Assembly: GCA_003491925.1 (NCBI GenBank)
Contig: DNAU01000164.1
Coordinates: forward strand, 1 to 11,364
Length of the DNA stretch: 11,364 bases
Direction of reading: 5' to 3'
DNA from: Chloroflexota bacterium
GTDB taxonomy: Bacteria > Chloroflexota > Dormibacteria > Aeolococcales > Aeolococcaceae
The position numbers and the translations under genes were made by a program. Each line of letters starts with the position of its first letter. The first letter of the stretch is position 1. The notes below the pieces were generated by a model. The model was not told where the DNA came from. It was given only the letters and a program-made list of their open reading frames with translations, and did not search any database. Of the stretch, positions 1 through 6,856 are shown one piece after another.

Positions 1-2569
1 CCGGGTTGAGGTCCTCGTCGACCTCGCAGACGTAGCCCTGCTCGTCCACGCTGAGGGCGCCCGACGGGAAGGGCCGGGCGGCCTCGGGGTTCGGCTGGAC
101 ACCCACGGCGAGGACAACGAGGTCGTATTCAGCCTCGCCGAGCGTCCCCCCGTGATCGATGTCCTCGTAGCGCAGGACGAGGTTCCCGTCCGGCTTCTCG
201 GTGATGCCGGCGACCCGACCCTTGAGGAAGGTGGTGCCCATCGCCCTGGCCTGCTCGTAGAACTCGTCGTATCCCTTGCCGGCGGCCCGGATGTCGATGT
301 AGTGGACGGTCACGTCCGCGAGCGGAAGCGCCCCCATGATCAGCTGGTTCTGCTTGAGCGAGTACATGCAGCAGAACTTGGAGCAGAGCGGGTTGCCGAC
401 GGTCTGGTCGCGCGAGCCCGTGCACATGACATAGGCGATCCGCTCCGGCACCTTCCCGTCTCCCGGCCGGAGCACCGTGTTGTAGGGGCGGGTCGGCGCC
501 AGCAGCCGCTCCATCTGGGTCCCGGTGATCACGTTCTTGAAGCGACCGAAGCCGTATTCCGGCTTGAGGTCGGCGGCGAAGAGCCGGTATCCGGTGGAGA
601 CGATCACGGCTCCGACTCCGACCTCGACCTCCGAGGGTCGCATGCCGAGATCGATGGCACCCGCGGGACAGGCGGCCAGGCACTCGTGACACTCCGAGCA
701 CACTCCGCAATCGAGGCACCGCCCCGCGGCCTGGCGAGCCTCGTCCTCGGTCAGCGCCGGTTCGAGCTCGGCGAAATCGGTGGGGATGCCGCTCAATCGC
801 GGCGCCGGGACGAGCGGGGCGCGTGGGCTGTGACTCCGCTGCCGGGCGAGCACCTCGTTGCCGTCGACCTTGGGGAGGGGCTCCTCGAAGCCGGTCAGGG
901 GGAGGTCGCGCAGCCAGCGGTCCATCATGAAGGCGGCGTGGCGGCCGTGGCCGACCGCCTCGGCGATGGTGGTGGGACCGGTCACGGCGTCGCCCGCGGC
1001 GAAGACCCCTGACAGAGCGGTGCGCAGTGTGGACGGGTCCGCCTGGATCGCCGGTGCTCCAGCGGGAGCCAGGGACGGGAAGGCCGCGGTGTCGGGGCCC
1101 ATGCCGATGGCAACGATCACCGTGTCGCAGCGGAGGGTGTCACGTGCCGTCTCGTCGTAGCGGGGGGAGAACCGGTGGGAGGCGTCGAAGACCGACAGGC
1201 ACCGTTTCAGATCGACCGCCGCCACCGCGTCCCGGCCACTGAACCCCGCGATGCCCCATCCGTCGTGCAGTTCGACGCCCTCGGCCAGGGCCTCCTCGAC
1301 CTCCCACCCGTACGCCGGCATCTCCGGACGCGATTCCAGGCAGACCAGGTGCACGGCGGTCGCGCCGAGCCGTCGGGCGCTGCGGGCCGCGTCGATGGCC
1401 ACGTTGCCGCCTCCGACGACGGCGACGGCCCTGCCCTGGAGGTCCGGCGGCTGATCCAGCCGGATGTCACGCAGGAAGTCGAGCGCGGGGACGACGCCAC
1501 CCAGGGTGTCCTCGCCGGGCACGCGAAGGCGTGCCGGACGCGGGGTGCCGGTGGCGACCAGGACGGCGTCGAACCCCTGGGTTCGGAGCGCCTCCAGGTC
1601 GCCGACCCGGGTCCCGGTGACGATCTCGACCCCCAGCTCGGTCACGTTGCTGACGTCGCGCTCGATGACCTCGACGGGCAGGCGGTAGGACGGGATGGCG
1701 AGTCGCGGTGCCCCCCCCGCCTTGGGCGCGGCCTCGAAGACGGTGACCCGGTGACCCCCGCGGGCCAGCTGCCAGGCGGCGGTGAGGCCGGCTGGCCCGG
1801 AGCCGACCACGGCCACTCGCCGTCCGCTCCATACCGGAGGCTCGGGTCGGGGGGTCGGGGGAAGCGCGTAGTGGGTGTCCGCCACGAAGCGCTTCAGACG
1901 GCGGATGGACACCGGGCCCTCCAGGCGACCCCGGGTGCAATCCCCCTCGCAGGGGGCGTAACAGGCACGACCCAGGGTTCCGACCAGCGGCGTGGTCTCG
2001 GCCACCAGGGCGTAGGCCTCCTCGTCCCGGCCGCTGCGCACCAGTGAGACGTAGCCGTGGGCCTTGACCCCGGCCGGGCAGGTGTGGCTGCAGGGGGATG
2101 TCCCGGCGCGCTCGATGAGCGCCTTCTGCGGGATCGCCTGAGGAAACGGGATGTAGGCGGCGCGGCGTGACACCATCTCGCCGTTGAACTGGTCGGGAAC
2201 CGCGACCGTGCAGGCCGTCTCACAGGCGCGGCAGCCGGTGCAGAGCGCCTCGTCGACGAAGCGCGCCGACCGGCGCACGGTGGCGCGGAAACCGCCACCG
2301 CCGGCGGGGCGGACCAGCGAGGCCTCCGCCTGGGTGAGGACGGTGACCCGCGGGTGGTGGGCCGTCGCCGCCATCTTCGGCGTGGAGATGCAGCTGGCGC
2401 AGTCCAGGGTGGGGAAGACCTTGCTGAGCAGGATCATCTTGCCCCCGATGGACGGCTCCTTCTCGACCACCAGGACGCGATAGCCCATGTCGCCGAGCTT
2501 CACCGCGGACTCCATGCCGCCGATGCCGCTGCCGATGACCAGGGCGTCGTAGTCGGTCTGCGTGCCCAT
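1..2569 (-). CDS. HdrA-like flavoprotein with an embedded GltD-type NAD(P)H:FAD module (partial, C-terminus off the window)
   Basis: The frame is uninterrupted for 856 codons from ATG at 2569 and leaves the left edge. Seen, in order: an N-terminal FAD motif GSGIGG (13-18) and the HdrA signature with Cys57 and Cys60; a CxxCxxCxxxC cluster (110-120); a GltD-like cysteine region (160-211, GRACYAPCEGDC); a second FAD motif GSGPAG (255-260); an NAD(P)-type Rossmann motif GGGNVA (385-390); a GVFAAGDA flavin motif (520-527); a cysteine cluster (617-633); and the HdrA C-half signature CTGSR...CSKFCCMY (715-735). HdrA proteins are FAD hubs that pass electrons between iron-sulfur partners. GltD modules take electrons from NADPH. 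Inference: this protein links NAD(P)(H) to a cytoplasmic sulfur-linked redox reaction. It starts 6 bp after the mvhD-like gene, so it is the last visible gene of the tusA/dsrE operon. Family assignment is firm; substrate is unknown. Confidence 0.9.
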   Translation of the reverse strand, partial: MGTQTDYDALVIGSGIGGMESAVKLGDMGYRVLVVEKEPSIGGKMILLSKVFPTLDCASCISTPKMAATAHHPRVTVLTQAEASLVRPAGGGGFRATVRRSARFVDEALCTGCRACETACTVAVPDQFNGEMVSRRAAYIPFPQAIPQKALIERAGTSPCSHTCPAGVKAHGYVSLVRSGRDEEAYALVAETTPLVGTLGRACYAPCEGDCTRGRLEGPVSIRRLKRFVADTHYALPPTPRPEPPVWSGRRVAVVGSGPAGLTAAWQLARGGHRVTVFEAAPKAGGAPRLAIPSYRLPVEVIERDVSNVTELGVEIVTGTRVGDLEALRTQGFDAVLVATGTPRPARLRVPGEDTLGGVVPALDFLRDIRLDQPPDLQGRAVAVVGGGNVAIDAARSARRLGATAVHLVCLESRPEMPAYGWEVEEALAEGVELHDGWGIAGFSGRDAVAAVDLKRCLSVFDASHRFSPRYDETARDTLRCDTVIVAIGMGPDTAAFPSLAPAGAPAIQADPSTLRTALSGVFAAGDAVTGPTTIAEAVGHGRHAAFMMDRWLRDLPLTGFEEPLPKVDGNEVLARQRSHSPRAPLVPAPRLSGIPTDFAELEPALTEDEARQAAGRCLDCGVCSECHECLAACPAGAIDLGMRPSEVEVGVGAVIVSTGYRLFAADLKPEYGFGRFKNVITGTQMERLLAPTRPYNTVLRPGDGKVPERIAYVMCTGSRDQTVGNPLCSKFCCMYSLKQNQLIMGALPLADVTVHYIDIRAAGKGYDEFYEQARAMGTTFLKGRVAGITEKPDGNLVLRYEDIDHGGTLGEAEYDLVVLAVGVQPNPEAARPFPSGALSVDEQGYVCEVDEDLNP

Positions 2570-2575
2570 CGCCCG

Positions 2576-3004
2576 CTACCCCGCCAGCGTCGTCAGCGAC
2601 GCGGTGAAGTCACGAACCTGCCGGGTGAACGGCTCCGCGCACACCGAGCAGATCGCCGCCATCTTGACCCTGCGCCCATCGATCCCCTGCTCGGCCATCA
2701 GGCCCTGAGCCGTCTGCACGATGCGCGACGAGCGCGCGGTGCAGTCGGTGAGATAGCCGCACTCCTCGCCGTCGGCGGCGAGGAAGATGCCGTCGAACCC
2801 CTGCCGCAGGGCGTGGAGGATCCAGCCCGGTCTCACCCCGCTGGTGCAGGGCAGGCTGATGACGACGACCTCGGGGGAGTAGTGCATGTGCGAGCTTCCG
2901 GCCAGGTCGATCCCGGGATCGGAGATGGAGTTGGTCGAGAAGACCAGCACCCGGGGGCCGCGGGAGGCATCCGCGAGGGCGGCGGCTGCGGCCTGGTCCG
3001 TCAC
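2576..3004 (-). CDS. mvhD: MvhD/FlpD-like iron-sulfur electron carrier
   Basis: A 142-residue soluble protein matching the MvhD family, which ferries electrons to HdrA. Visible features are PCTSGVRP followed by a WILHALRQGFDGIFLA segment, Cys82 and Cys88 around GYLTD, and a RIVQTAQGLMAEQGID helix, all in family order. Cys119 and Cys122 lie near the C-terminus. The usual N-terminal CxxC of MvhD (FxCNWC) is absent: the equivalent stretch reads FSTNSISD. I chose GTG at 3004, which has GAGG about 9 bases upstream and lies just after the upstream tusA stop. A TTG at 3040 would extend the protein but overlap tusA by 20 bp. It sits directly before the HdrA-like gene, the usual MvhD partner. No hydrogenase gene is visible, so its electron source is probably not H2. 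Confidence 0.85.
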   Translation of the reverse strand: MTDQAAAAALADASRGPRVLVFSTNSISDPGIDLAGSSHMHYSPEVVVISLPCTSGVRPGWILHALRQGFDGIFLAADGEECGYLTDCTARSSRIVQTAQGLMAEQGIDGRRVKMAAICSVCAEPFTRQVRDFTASLTTLAG

Positions 3005-3020
3005 CTCGCCGAGCCTCAGC

Positions 3021-3287
3021 TCACTTGGCCCGACGGACAAAGACGCGATCGTAGCCCTGCGCGGCGACGCTGCCCAGGAAACCGTGGCCCACCTTGCCGG
3101 CCCAGGCCTCGACGTCGGTCTTGGTCTGGGCGTCGCTCGACCAGAGCTCGATCACCTCGCCCATGGGGATCCCCCCCATCGCCTTCTTGGCCTCGAGCAG
3201 CGGGCCGGGGCAGCCGGCGCCACGCGCGTCGACGACCTTGGCGACGCTCAGCGCGGCGAGGTCGGTCTCGGTCAGCAGAGTCGACAT
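3021..3287 (-). CDS. tusA: TusA-family sulfur carrier protein (CPGP type)
   Basis: An 88-residue protein of TusA size and layout. The sulfur-accepting cysteine is Cys26 in DARGAGCPGPLLEAKKAM, followed by the helix and the strand region ending YDRVFVRRA. TusA proteins carry sulfur as a persulfide on this cysteine and hand it to partner proteins in the cytoplasm. ATG at 3287 is preceded by AAGGAG with a 6-base gap, a very good ribosome site. A longer upstream frame reading into dsrE is a shadow. It is the second TusA in the operon. The CPGP motif, against CPMP in its sister, suggests a different partner. It lies between dsrE and the mvhD-like gene, so it is the natural candidate to pass sulfur to the HdrA-like complex (inference). 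Confidence 0.92.
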   Translation of the reverse strand: MSTLLTETDLAALSVAKVVDARGAGCPGPLLEAKKAMGGIPMGEVIELWSSDAQTKTDVEAWAGKVGHGFLGSVAAQGYDRVFVRRAK

Positions 3288-3309
3288 CTGGATCTCCTTG
3301 CGGAACAGG

Positions 3310-3678
3310 TCAGTAGGTGAGGGTGTTGGTCGCCGAGGTGATCTCGGCGACGAAGCGTCCCGCGGCGACGATCTCGGCCCCGTCGACCAGGTCGTCCAGG
3401 GTGAGCCCGCGACTGAGGCAGCAGGGCGAGCAGACGAGGATCTTGCCGCCCAGCTCCTGGATGGTGGGCAGCAGCTGTCCGAGCGGGGTGCACCCGGGCG
3501 CCGCGACGGTGTCGGCGACCCCCTTCTTGGCCAGCAGGCAGCCATCGCCCTGGAAGCCCATGACGACCTCGACATCGGAGGCGAGGGCGCCGCCCGCCAT
3601 CGAGAAGGGGATGGAGGCGAGCTCGGGCTGATCGGGCCCGTGGGTGACCATTATCACCAGCTTCTGGGCGTCGGCCAT
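3310..3678 (-). CDS. DsrE-family sulfur-transfer protein
   Basis: A 122-residue protein of the DsrE/DsrF-like fold. It begins with the strand KLVIMVTHGPDQPELASIPF and has the family's cysteine-rich turn KILVCSPCCLSRGL, with Cys83, Cys86 and Cys87. Further cysteines are Cys47 and Cys63. DsrE proteins bind persulfide sulfur on a conserved cysteine and exchange it with TusA. ATG at 3678 has GAGGGG about 8 bases upstream; an in-frame GTG at 3687 overlaps the upstream tusA stop and is less likely. Flanked by a tusA on each side, which fits a relay. It has no membrane segment. It could be a subunit of a larger DsrE-type oligomer, but no dsrF or dsrH partner is visible. Confidence 0.88.
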   Translation of the reverse strand: MADAQKLVIMVTHGPDQPELASIPFSMAGGALASDVEVVMGFQGDGCLLAKKGVADTVAAPGCTPLGQLLPTIQELGGKILVCSPCCLSRGLTLDDLVDGAEIVAAGRFVAEITSATNTLTY

Positions 3679-3683
3679 CCCGC

Positions 3684-3935
3684 TCACCCCTCGCCGCCCT
3701 TGCGCAGCAGGAAGACGAGGGCATCACCCTCCTGATGCCAGTCCAGCAGCACGTTGCCGGTGCTGCCCGCCCAGGCCGGCACGTCGGCGATCGACCCCCG
3801 GTCGGTGGCCAGCACCCTGAGCACGTCGCCGGGCTCGAGCCCCTTCATCGCCTTGGCAATCTTGACGATCGGCATCGGGCAGAGCAGCCCTCGCGCGTCG
3901 AGAACTGCGGTCGCCTGGATCTCGATCTCAGCCAT
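3684..3935 (-). CDS. tusA: TusA-family sulfur carrier protein (CPMP type)
   Basis: An 83-residue, textbook TusA. Cys19 lies in DARGLLCPMPIVKIAKAMK, followed by GLEPGDVLRVLATDRGSIADVPAWA and the final hydrophobic strand ALVFLLRK. The role in the family is carrying sulfur as a protein persulfide between donors and acceptors in the cytoplasm. ATG at 3935 is preceded by AAGGA with an 8-base gap. Its stop at 3684 overlaps an alternative start of dsrE, so the two genes are probably translated together. It follows the dsrE2-like gene by about 45 bp; the tusA-dsrE2 pairing is a known arrangement in sulfur oxidisers. Confidence 0.94.
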   Translation of the reverse strand: MAEIEIQATAVLDARGLLCPMPIVKIAKAMKGLEPGDVLRVLATDRGSIADVPAWAGSTGNVLLDWHQEGDALVFLLRKGGEG

Positions 3936-3979
3936 CGTTTCTGTCCTTCAGCGTGTCCGGTCTGGGTGCGCGTCTCGGC

Positions 3980-4572
3980 CTAAACGAAGAGGGTGAGGTG
4001 CGCCTTGCGGGCCTCGGCGAGGAACGCCGCGGCCCCGGCGAACTCGACCCCCTCGATGAAGTCCTCGGGCTTGTAGCCGAAGACGTCCATGGTCATCTGG
4101 CAGGCGATCAGGCGGACCTCCAGCTCGCGGGCCGTGTCGAGGAGCTCGCGAATCGTGGTCACGTGCTTGTCCCGGAACTTCGCCTTCATCATGTGGGTGG
4201 CCATCGGCCCCATCCCGGGCAGGCCGAGCACGAGGTTGGGCATGGTCACCGGCATCGGCATCGCCGGATTGCCGAGCGGGGAGACCTTGAGCAGGCGCTC
4301 GAAATCCCGGTGGATGATGCTCAGGCCGTAGAAGGTGAAGAACACCGAGGTCGTCATCCCCGAGGCGGCCGCGGTGGTCGCCAGGATGAGGGGCGGGTAG
4401 GCCCAGTCGAGCGTCCCCTTGGAGGCGATGATCGTCGCCGTCCTGGCTCCCGGGTCCCGGGAGCGGCGCGCTCGATCTCGGATCTCACGATCCGGCGAAC
4501 GTCCTCCTCGGTCACAGCCGTGTCGATCCGCTGCTCCATGGCCTGCGCCGGTGTCACCGTGGTGTCGACCAT
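3980..4572 (-). CDS. DsrE2-like sulfur-transfer protein, apparent frameshift near 4446-4464
   Basis: The C-terminal part (ATG 4357 to 3980, 125 aa) is clearly DsrE2-like: SVFFTFYGLSII, a Met/Pro-rich middle, and the conserved cysteine in RLIACQMTMDVFGY. It cannot start at 4357, because the frame upstream still encodes the family's first strand and helix (TATIIASKGTLDWAYPPLIL, then ATTAAASG), and I find no start codon in that frame back to about 4575. The expected acidic N-terminal helix (MEQRIDTAVTEEDVRRIVRS) lies in a neighbouring frame with ATG at 4572 and GGAGG upstream. Joining the two needs a -1 shift, meaning one base appears to be missing. DsrE2 proteins have hydrophobic segments and work with TusA in sulfur transfer. 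First gene of the sulfur operon. A sequencing or assembly error, a true mutation, or recoding are all possible. Confidence 0.8.
4446..4464. repeat. Perfect GC-rich inverted repeat inside the dsrE2-like gene
   Basis: GCTCCCGGG-T-CCCGGGAGC is a 9-bp perfect inverted repeat around one base. It lies exactly where the two reading frames of the dsrE2-like gene must join. Such tight hairpins are typical places for base loss during sequencing, and could also affect translation. Confidence 0.85.
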
Positions 4573-4635
4573 CTGGGTTGCCACCTCCGCCATCGCGGCG
4601 CCCGCCACCGAGCGGTGCCAGGCTGCCTGCCTCAG

Positions 4636-4665
4636 GCTTATTGCATCCTTGCGCTTATACGCAAG
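4636..4665 (-). promoter_or_regulatory. Operator copy 1 (CTTGCG-N6-CGCAAG) and probable promoter of the sulfur operon
   Basis: A perfect inverted repeat CTTGCG-CTTATA-CGCAAG occupies 4648-4665, upstream of the dsrE2-like gene. Reading leftward, TTGCGT (4664-4659) can serve as -35 and AATAAG (4642-4637) as -10, with 16 bp between them, so bound repressor would cover the -35. The same arm sequence and spacer length occur before arsR at 4841-4858. Symmetry and placement suggest both are sites for the ArsR protein encoded at 4877 (inference). The rest of the 304-base region 4573-4876 shows no gene. Confidence 0.72.
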
Positions 4666-4838
4666 CAGAGTGTCCACTCTTGGTCCGGCACCAACCAGGG
4701 CGGAACGTCCTCGGCACCGGGCGCGCTGGCACGGATACAGGGGGGTCCAACGACCCCACCTGCCGCGGTTCGTCGGGGTCGCCAGCCGCTCGGACCTCGG
4801 GGCGACGGGACCCGCCGACGGCGCTCGTGAGGCTTCGT

Positions 4839-4870
4839 TACTTGCGAAGTTACGCAAGTATTGGTAGGAT
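4839..4870 (+). promoter_or_regulatory. Operator copy 2 and arsR promoter
   Basis: An inverted repeat TACTTGCG-AAGTTA-CGCAAGTA lies at 4839-4860, with 8-bp arms and a 6-bp spacer. TTGCGA (4842-4847) and TAGGAT (4865-4870) form a -35/-10 pair with 17-bp spacing, so the operator covers the -35 and most of the spacer. The expected start of transcription is close to 4877, the GTG codon itself. This fits self-repression by the ArsR protein and a leaderless or near-leaderless message. Confidence 0.75.
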
Positions 4871-4876
4871 CTGGCC

Positions 4877-5593
<717 letters not shown>

Positions 5594-6031
5594 TCACGCC
5601 GAGGCCGGAACCGGCGCGGCCAGCTCGATCGAGACCGCCGGCGGCTGGAGCAGGGTGTTGTGGACGGTGCAGTGCGCGGCCACCGCCAGCAGGGCTGCCC
5701 GCCGCATCGGAGGCAGATCGGCGGGGAGATGGACCAGGAGACGGATCTCCCCCACCCGCGCCGGCTGGGCGGCCATGCCGAAATCGGCGGTGACCGACAA
5801 CCCCTTCACCGGCAGCTCGTGCCTGGCCAGGAAGCGCCGGACGTAGAAGGCCACGCACGACGCGAGTCCGGCGACCAACAGCTCGGTGGGAGTGGGGCCG
5901 CTGTCGCCGCCGCCGTCCGCGACGGTCTGGTCGACGACGAGGGTGTGATCGCGAATCGCGATCCGGAACCGGTCGGCGCCGTCATGATCGACCCGCAGCC
6001 GGCGGATGTTCGCGCCGGCCTCCGGGGTCAT
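5594..6031 (-). CDS. OsmC-family thiol peroxidase-like protein
   Basis: A 145-residue OsmC/Ohr-superfamily protein. Family marks are DSGPTPTELLVAGLASCVAFYVRRF, with the first catalytic-type cysteine Cys59, and AAHCTVHNTLL, with the second, Cys121. The fold starts with strands (RLRVDHDGADRFRIAI) as expected. OsmC and Ohr proteins reduce organic hydroperoxides with a reactive cysteine pair. The HCTVHNTL version is closer to the YhfA-like branch, whose substrate is less certain; in this sulfur context a persulfide or oxidised thiol is possible (inference). ATG at 6031 overlaps the thioredoxin stop as ATGA, so translation is coupled. The thioredoxin is a plausible reductant. A longer upstream frame is a shadow of the thioredoxin gene. 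Confidence 0.88.
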   Translation of the reverse strand: MTPEAGANIRRLRVDHDGADRFRIAIRDHTLVVDQTVADGGGDSGPTPTELLVAGLASCVAFYVRRFLARHELPVKGLSVTADFGMAAQPARVGEIRLLVHLPADLPPMRRAALLAVAAHCTVHNTLLQPPAVSIELAAPVPASA

Positions 6032-6405
6032 GAGCTCTCCCCCGCCTTCCCGGTCGCGGCGAGCTCCCGCCGGACCGCCTCCATGTCCAGCTCCCGGACG
6101 GCGCCGATCAGCTTGGCCAGCGCCGCGGCGGGCTGGGCACCGGGCTGCTCGAAGACCAGGATCCCGTCGCGGAAGATCATCAGGGTGGGGATGGACATGA
6201 TCCCCAGCGACCCTGACAGGCCGGGCTCCGCCTCGGTGTCGACCTTGCCGAAGACGATGTCCGGGTGGTCCGCCGACGCGGCCTCGAAGACAGGCCCGAA
6301 GGCACGGCACGGTCCGCACCAGGCCGCCCAGAAGTCGACCATCACGATCCCGTCCCGGCTCACGGTCTCGGAGAACGTCTGCTCACTCAGCGCGATCGTC
6401 GCCAT
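6028..6405 (-). CDS. Thioredoxin
   Basis: A 125-residue cytoplasmic thioredoxin. The redox centre WCGPC is at 29-33 in VMVDFWAAWCGPCRAFGPVF, and the cis-proline loop is SLGIMSIPTLMIFRDG. The C-terminus runs about 18 residues longer than a minimal thioredoxin (LDMEAVRRELAATGKAG). There is no signal peptide. It reduces disulfides or persulfides on partner proteins. ATG at 6405 is preceded by GAGG with a 5-base gap; an in-frame GTG at 6411 is less likely. First gene of the trx-osmC-csoR operon, under a CsoR-type operator, which suggests induction by sulfide-derived reactive sulfur. Confidence 0.94.
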   Translation of the reverse strand: MATIALSEQTFSETVSRDGIVMVDFWAAWCGPCRAFGPVFEAASADHPDIVFGKVDTEAEPGLSGSLGIMSIPTLMIFRDGILVFEQPGAQPAAALAKLIGAVRELDMEAVRRELAATGKAGESS

Positions 6406-6438
6406 GGCCACCTCGAGTTGACGGTGAAGACGCCTACC

Positions 6439-6457
6439 AGTATACCCCAGGGGGTAT
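6439..6457 (-). promoter_or_regulatory. CsoR/CstR-type operator over the trx-osmC-csoR promoter
   Basis: Reading leftward, ATACCCC-CT-GGGGTAT (6457-6442) is a 7-bp perfect inverted repeat with a 2-bp centre. It matches the known CsoR-family operator pattern of AT-flanked C-runs and G-runs. TATACT (6444-6439) is a strong -10 overlapping its edge; no good -35 is visible. It lies 36 bp upstream of the thioredoxin start. The CsoR-like protein encoded by the third gene of this operon is the obvious binder. Confidence 0.85.
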
Positions 6458-6478
6458 CAGACCAGGGCGTCGGGGCTC

Positions 6479-6576
6479 AGCGGCGGCGGCGCGACAGGCC
6501 GTTCAGCGGCGGTGGCGCGTCACGAGATGCAGCGGCGGTGGCGCGCCACGGGATGCGGCGGCGCCGGCGCGACCAC
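6479..6576. repeat. 26-bp tandem repeat, about 3.7 copies
   Basis: Units begin at 6479, 6505, 6531 and 6557. Units 2 and 3 are nearly identical (AGCGGCGGTGGCGCGNCACG, then RGATGC); units 1 and 4 are diverged. The period is not a multiple of three and I see no gene across it. It lies in the gap between the trx promoter and the MNPW-type gene. Confidence 0.75.
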
Positions 6577-6617
6577 CGCCGGGCCGTAACTCACCGCCCC
6601 GAGCGGGGAGCGCGAGC

Positions 6618-6794
6618 TCAGGCGCCGCCGAGGGTCTGTCCGGAACGGCGGTGGCCGGAGAGGCGCCGGCGAGCGCCCGACAGCCGCCCCCGGGTGCGCG
6701 CGTCCGCCGCGAGGCGGTCGCTGCCGGCCGCGCGCCGCAGGTCGTCGATCTGCGCGCTGGCGACCTGGTGAGTGATCCACGGATTCATAGCCAT
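6618..6794 (-). CDS. Small MNPW-type protein of unknown function
   Basis: A 58-residue basic protein starting MAMNPWITHQVASAQIDDLR, followed by an Arg/Ala-rich tail. Short proteins with an MNPxITxQxAxxRIxDLxR start are widespread in high-GC Gram-positive-type genomes and have no known job; the resemblance here is to that pattern from memory. The start may be ATG 6794 or ATG 6788. No ribosome-binding site is visible before either, so the message may be leaderless. It is divergent from the ArsR-type regulator at 6857 across about 60 bp of AT-rich DNA, a layout that suggests shared control. Confidence 0.6.
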   Translation of the reverse strand: MAMNPWITHQVASAQIDDLRRAAGSDRLAADARTRGRLSGARRRLSGHRRSGQTLGGA

Positions 6795-6856
6795 ATCTGA
6801 ATGTTGCCATGAACTGATAGAAAGGTCAATCAATATCGTGATATAGTCTTTTACCT
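6795..6856 (+). promoter_or_regulatory. AT-rich divergent promoter region with inverted repeat
   Basis: This is the most AT-rich stretch of the window. ATATC-GT-GATAT (6833-6844) is an inverted repeat, and a further ATATC (6793-6797) and GATAG (6816-6820) lie to the left. TATAGT (6842-6847) is a candidate -10 whose start point would be near 6853, leaving almost no leader before ATG 6857. No convincing -35 is seen. The ArsR-type protein encoded next door is the likely binder (inference). Confidence 0.5.

Noticed and set aside
152..2047. Several long plus-strand frames (for example 152-1012 and 1175-2047) opposite the HdrA-like gene
   Set aside because: They are GC-rich antisense shadows; the minus frame encodes continuous HdrA and GltD motifs.
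3005..3040. TTG start at 3040 for the mvhD-like gene
   Set aside because: It has no ribosome site and overlaps the tusA stop by 20 bp; GTG 3004 has GAGG upstream.
4573..4857. Upstream extension of the frame that holds the dsrE2 N-terminus
   Set aside because: It would read through the operator and promoter region and shows no family resemblance; ATG 4572 with GGAGG upstream is a better start.
6479..6576. CRISPR array
   Set aside because: The 26-bp units are contiguous with no unique spacers between them.
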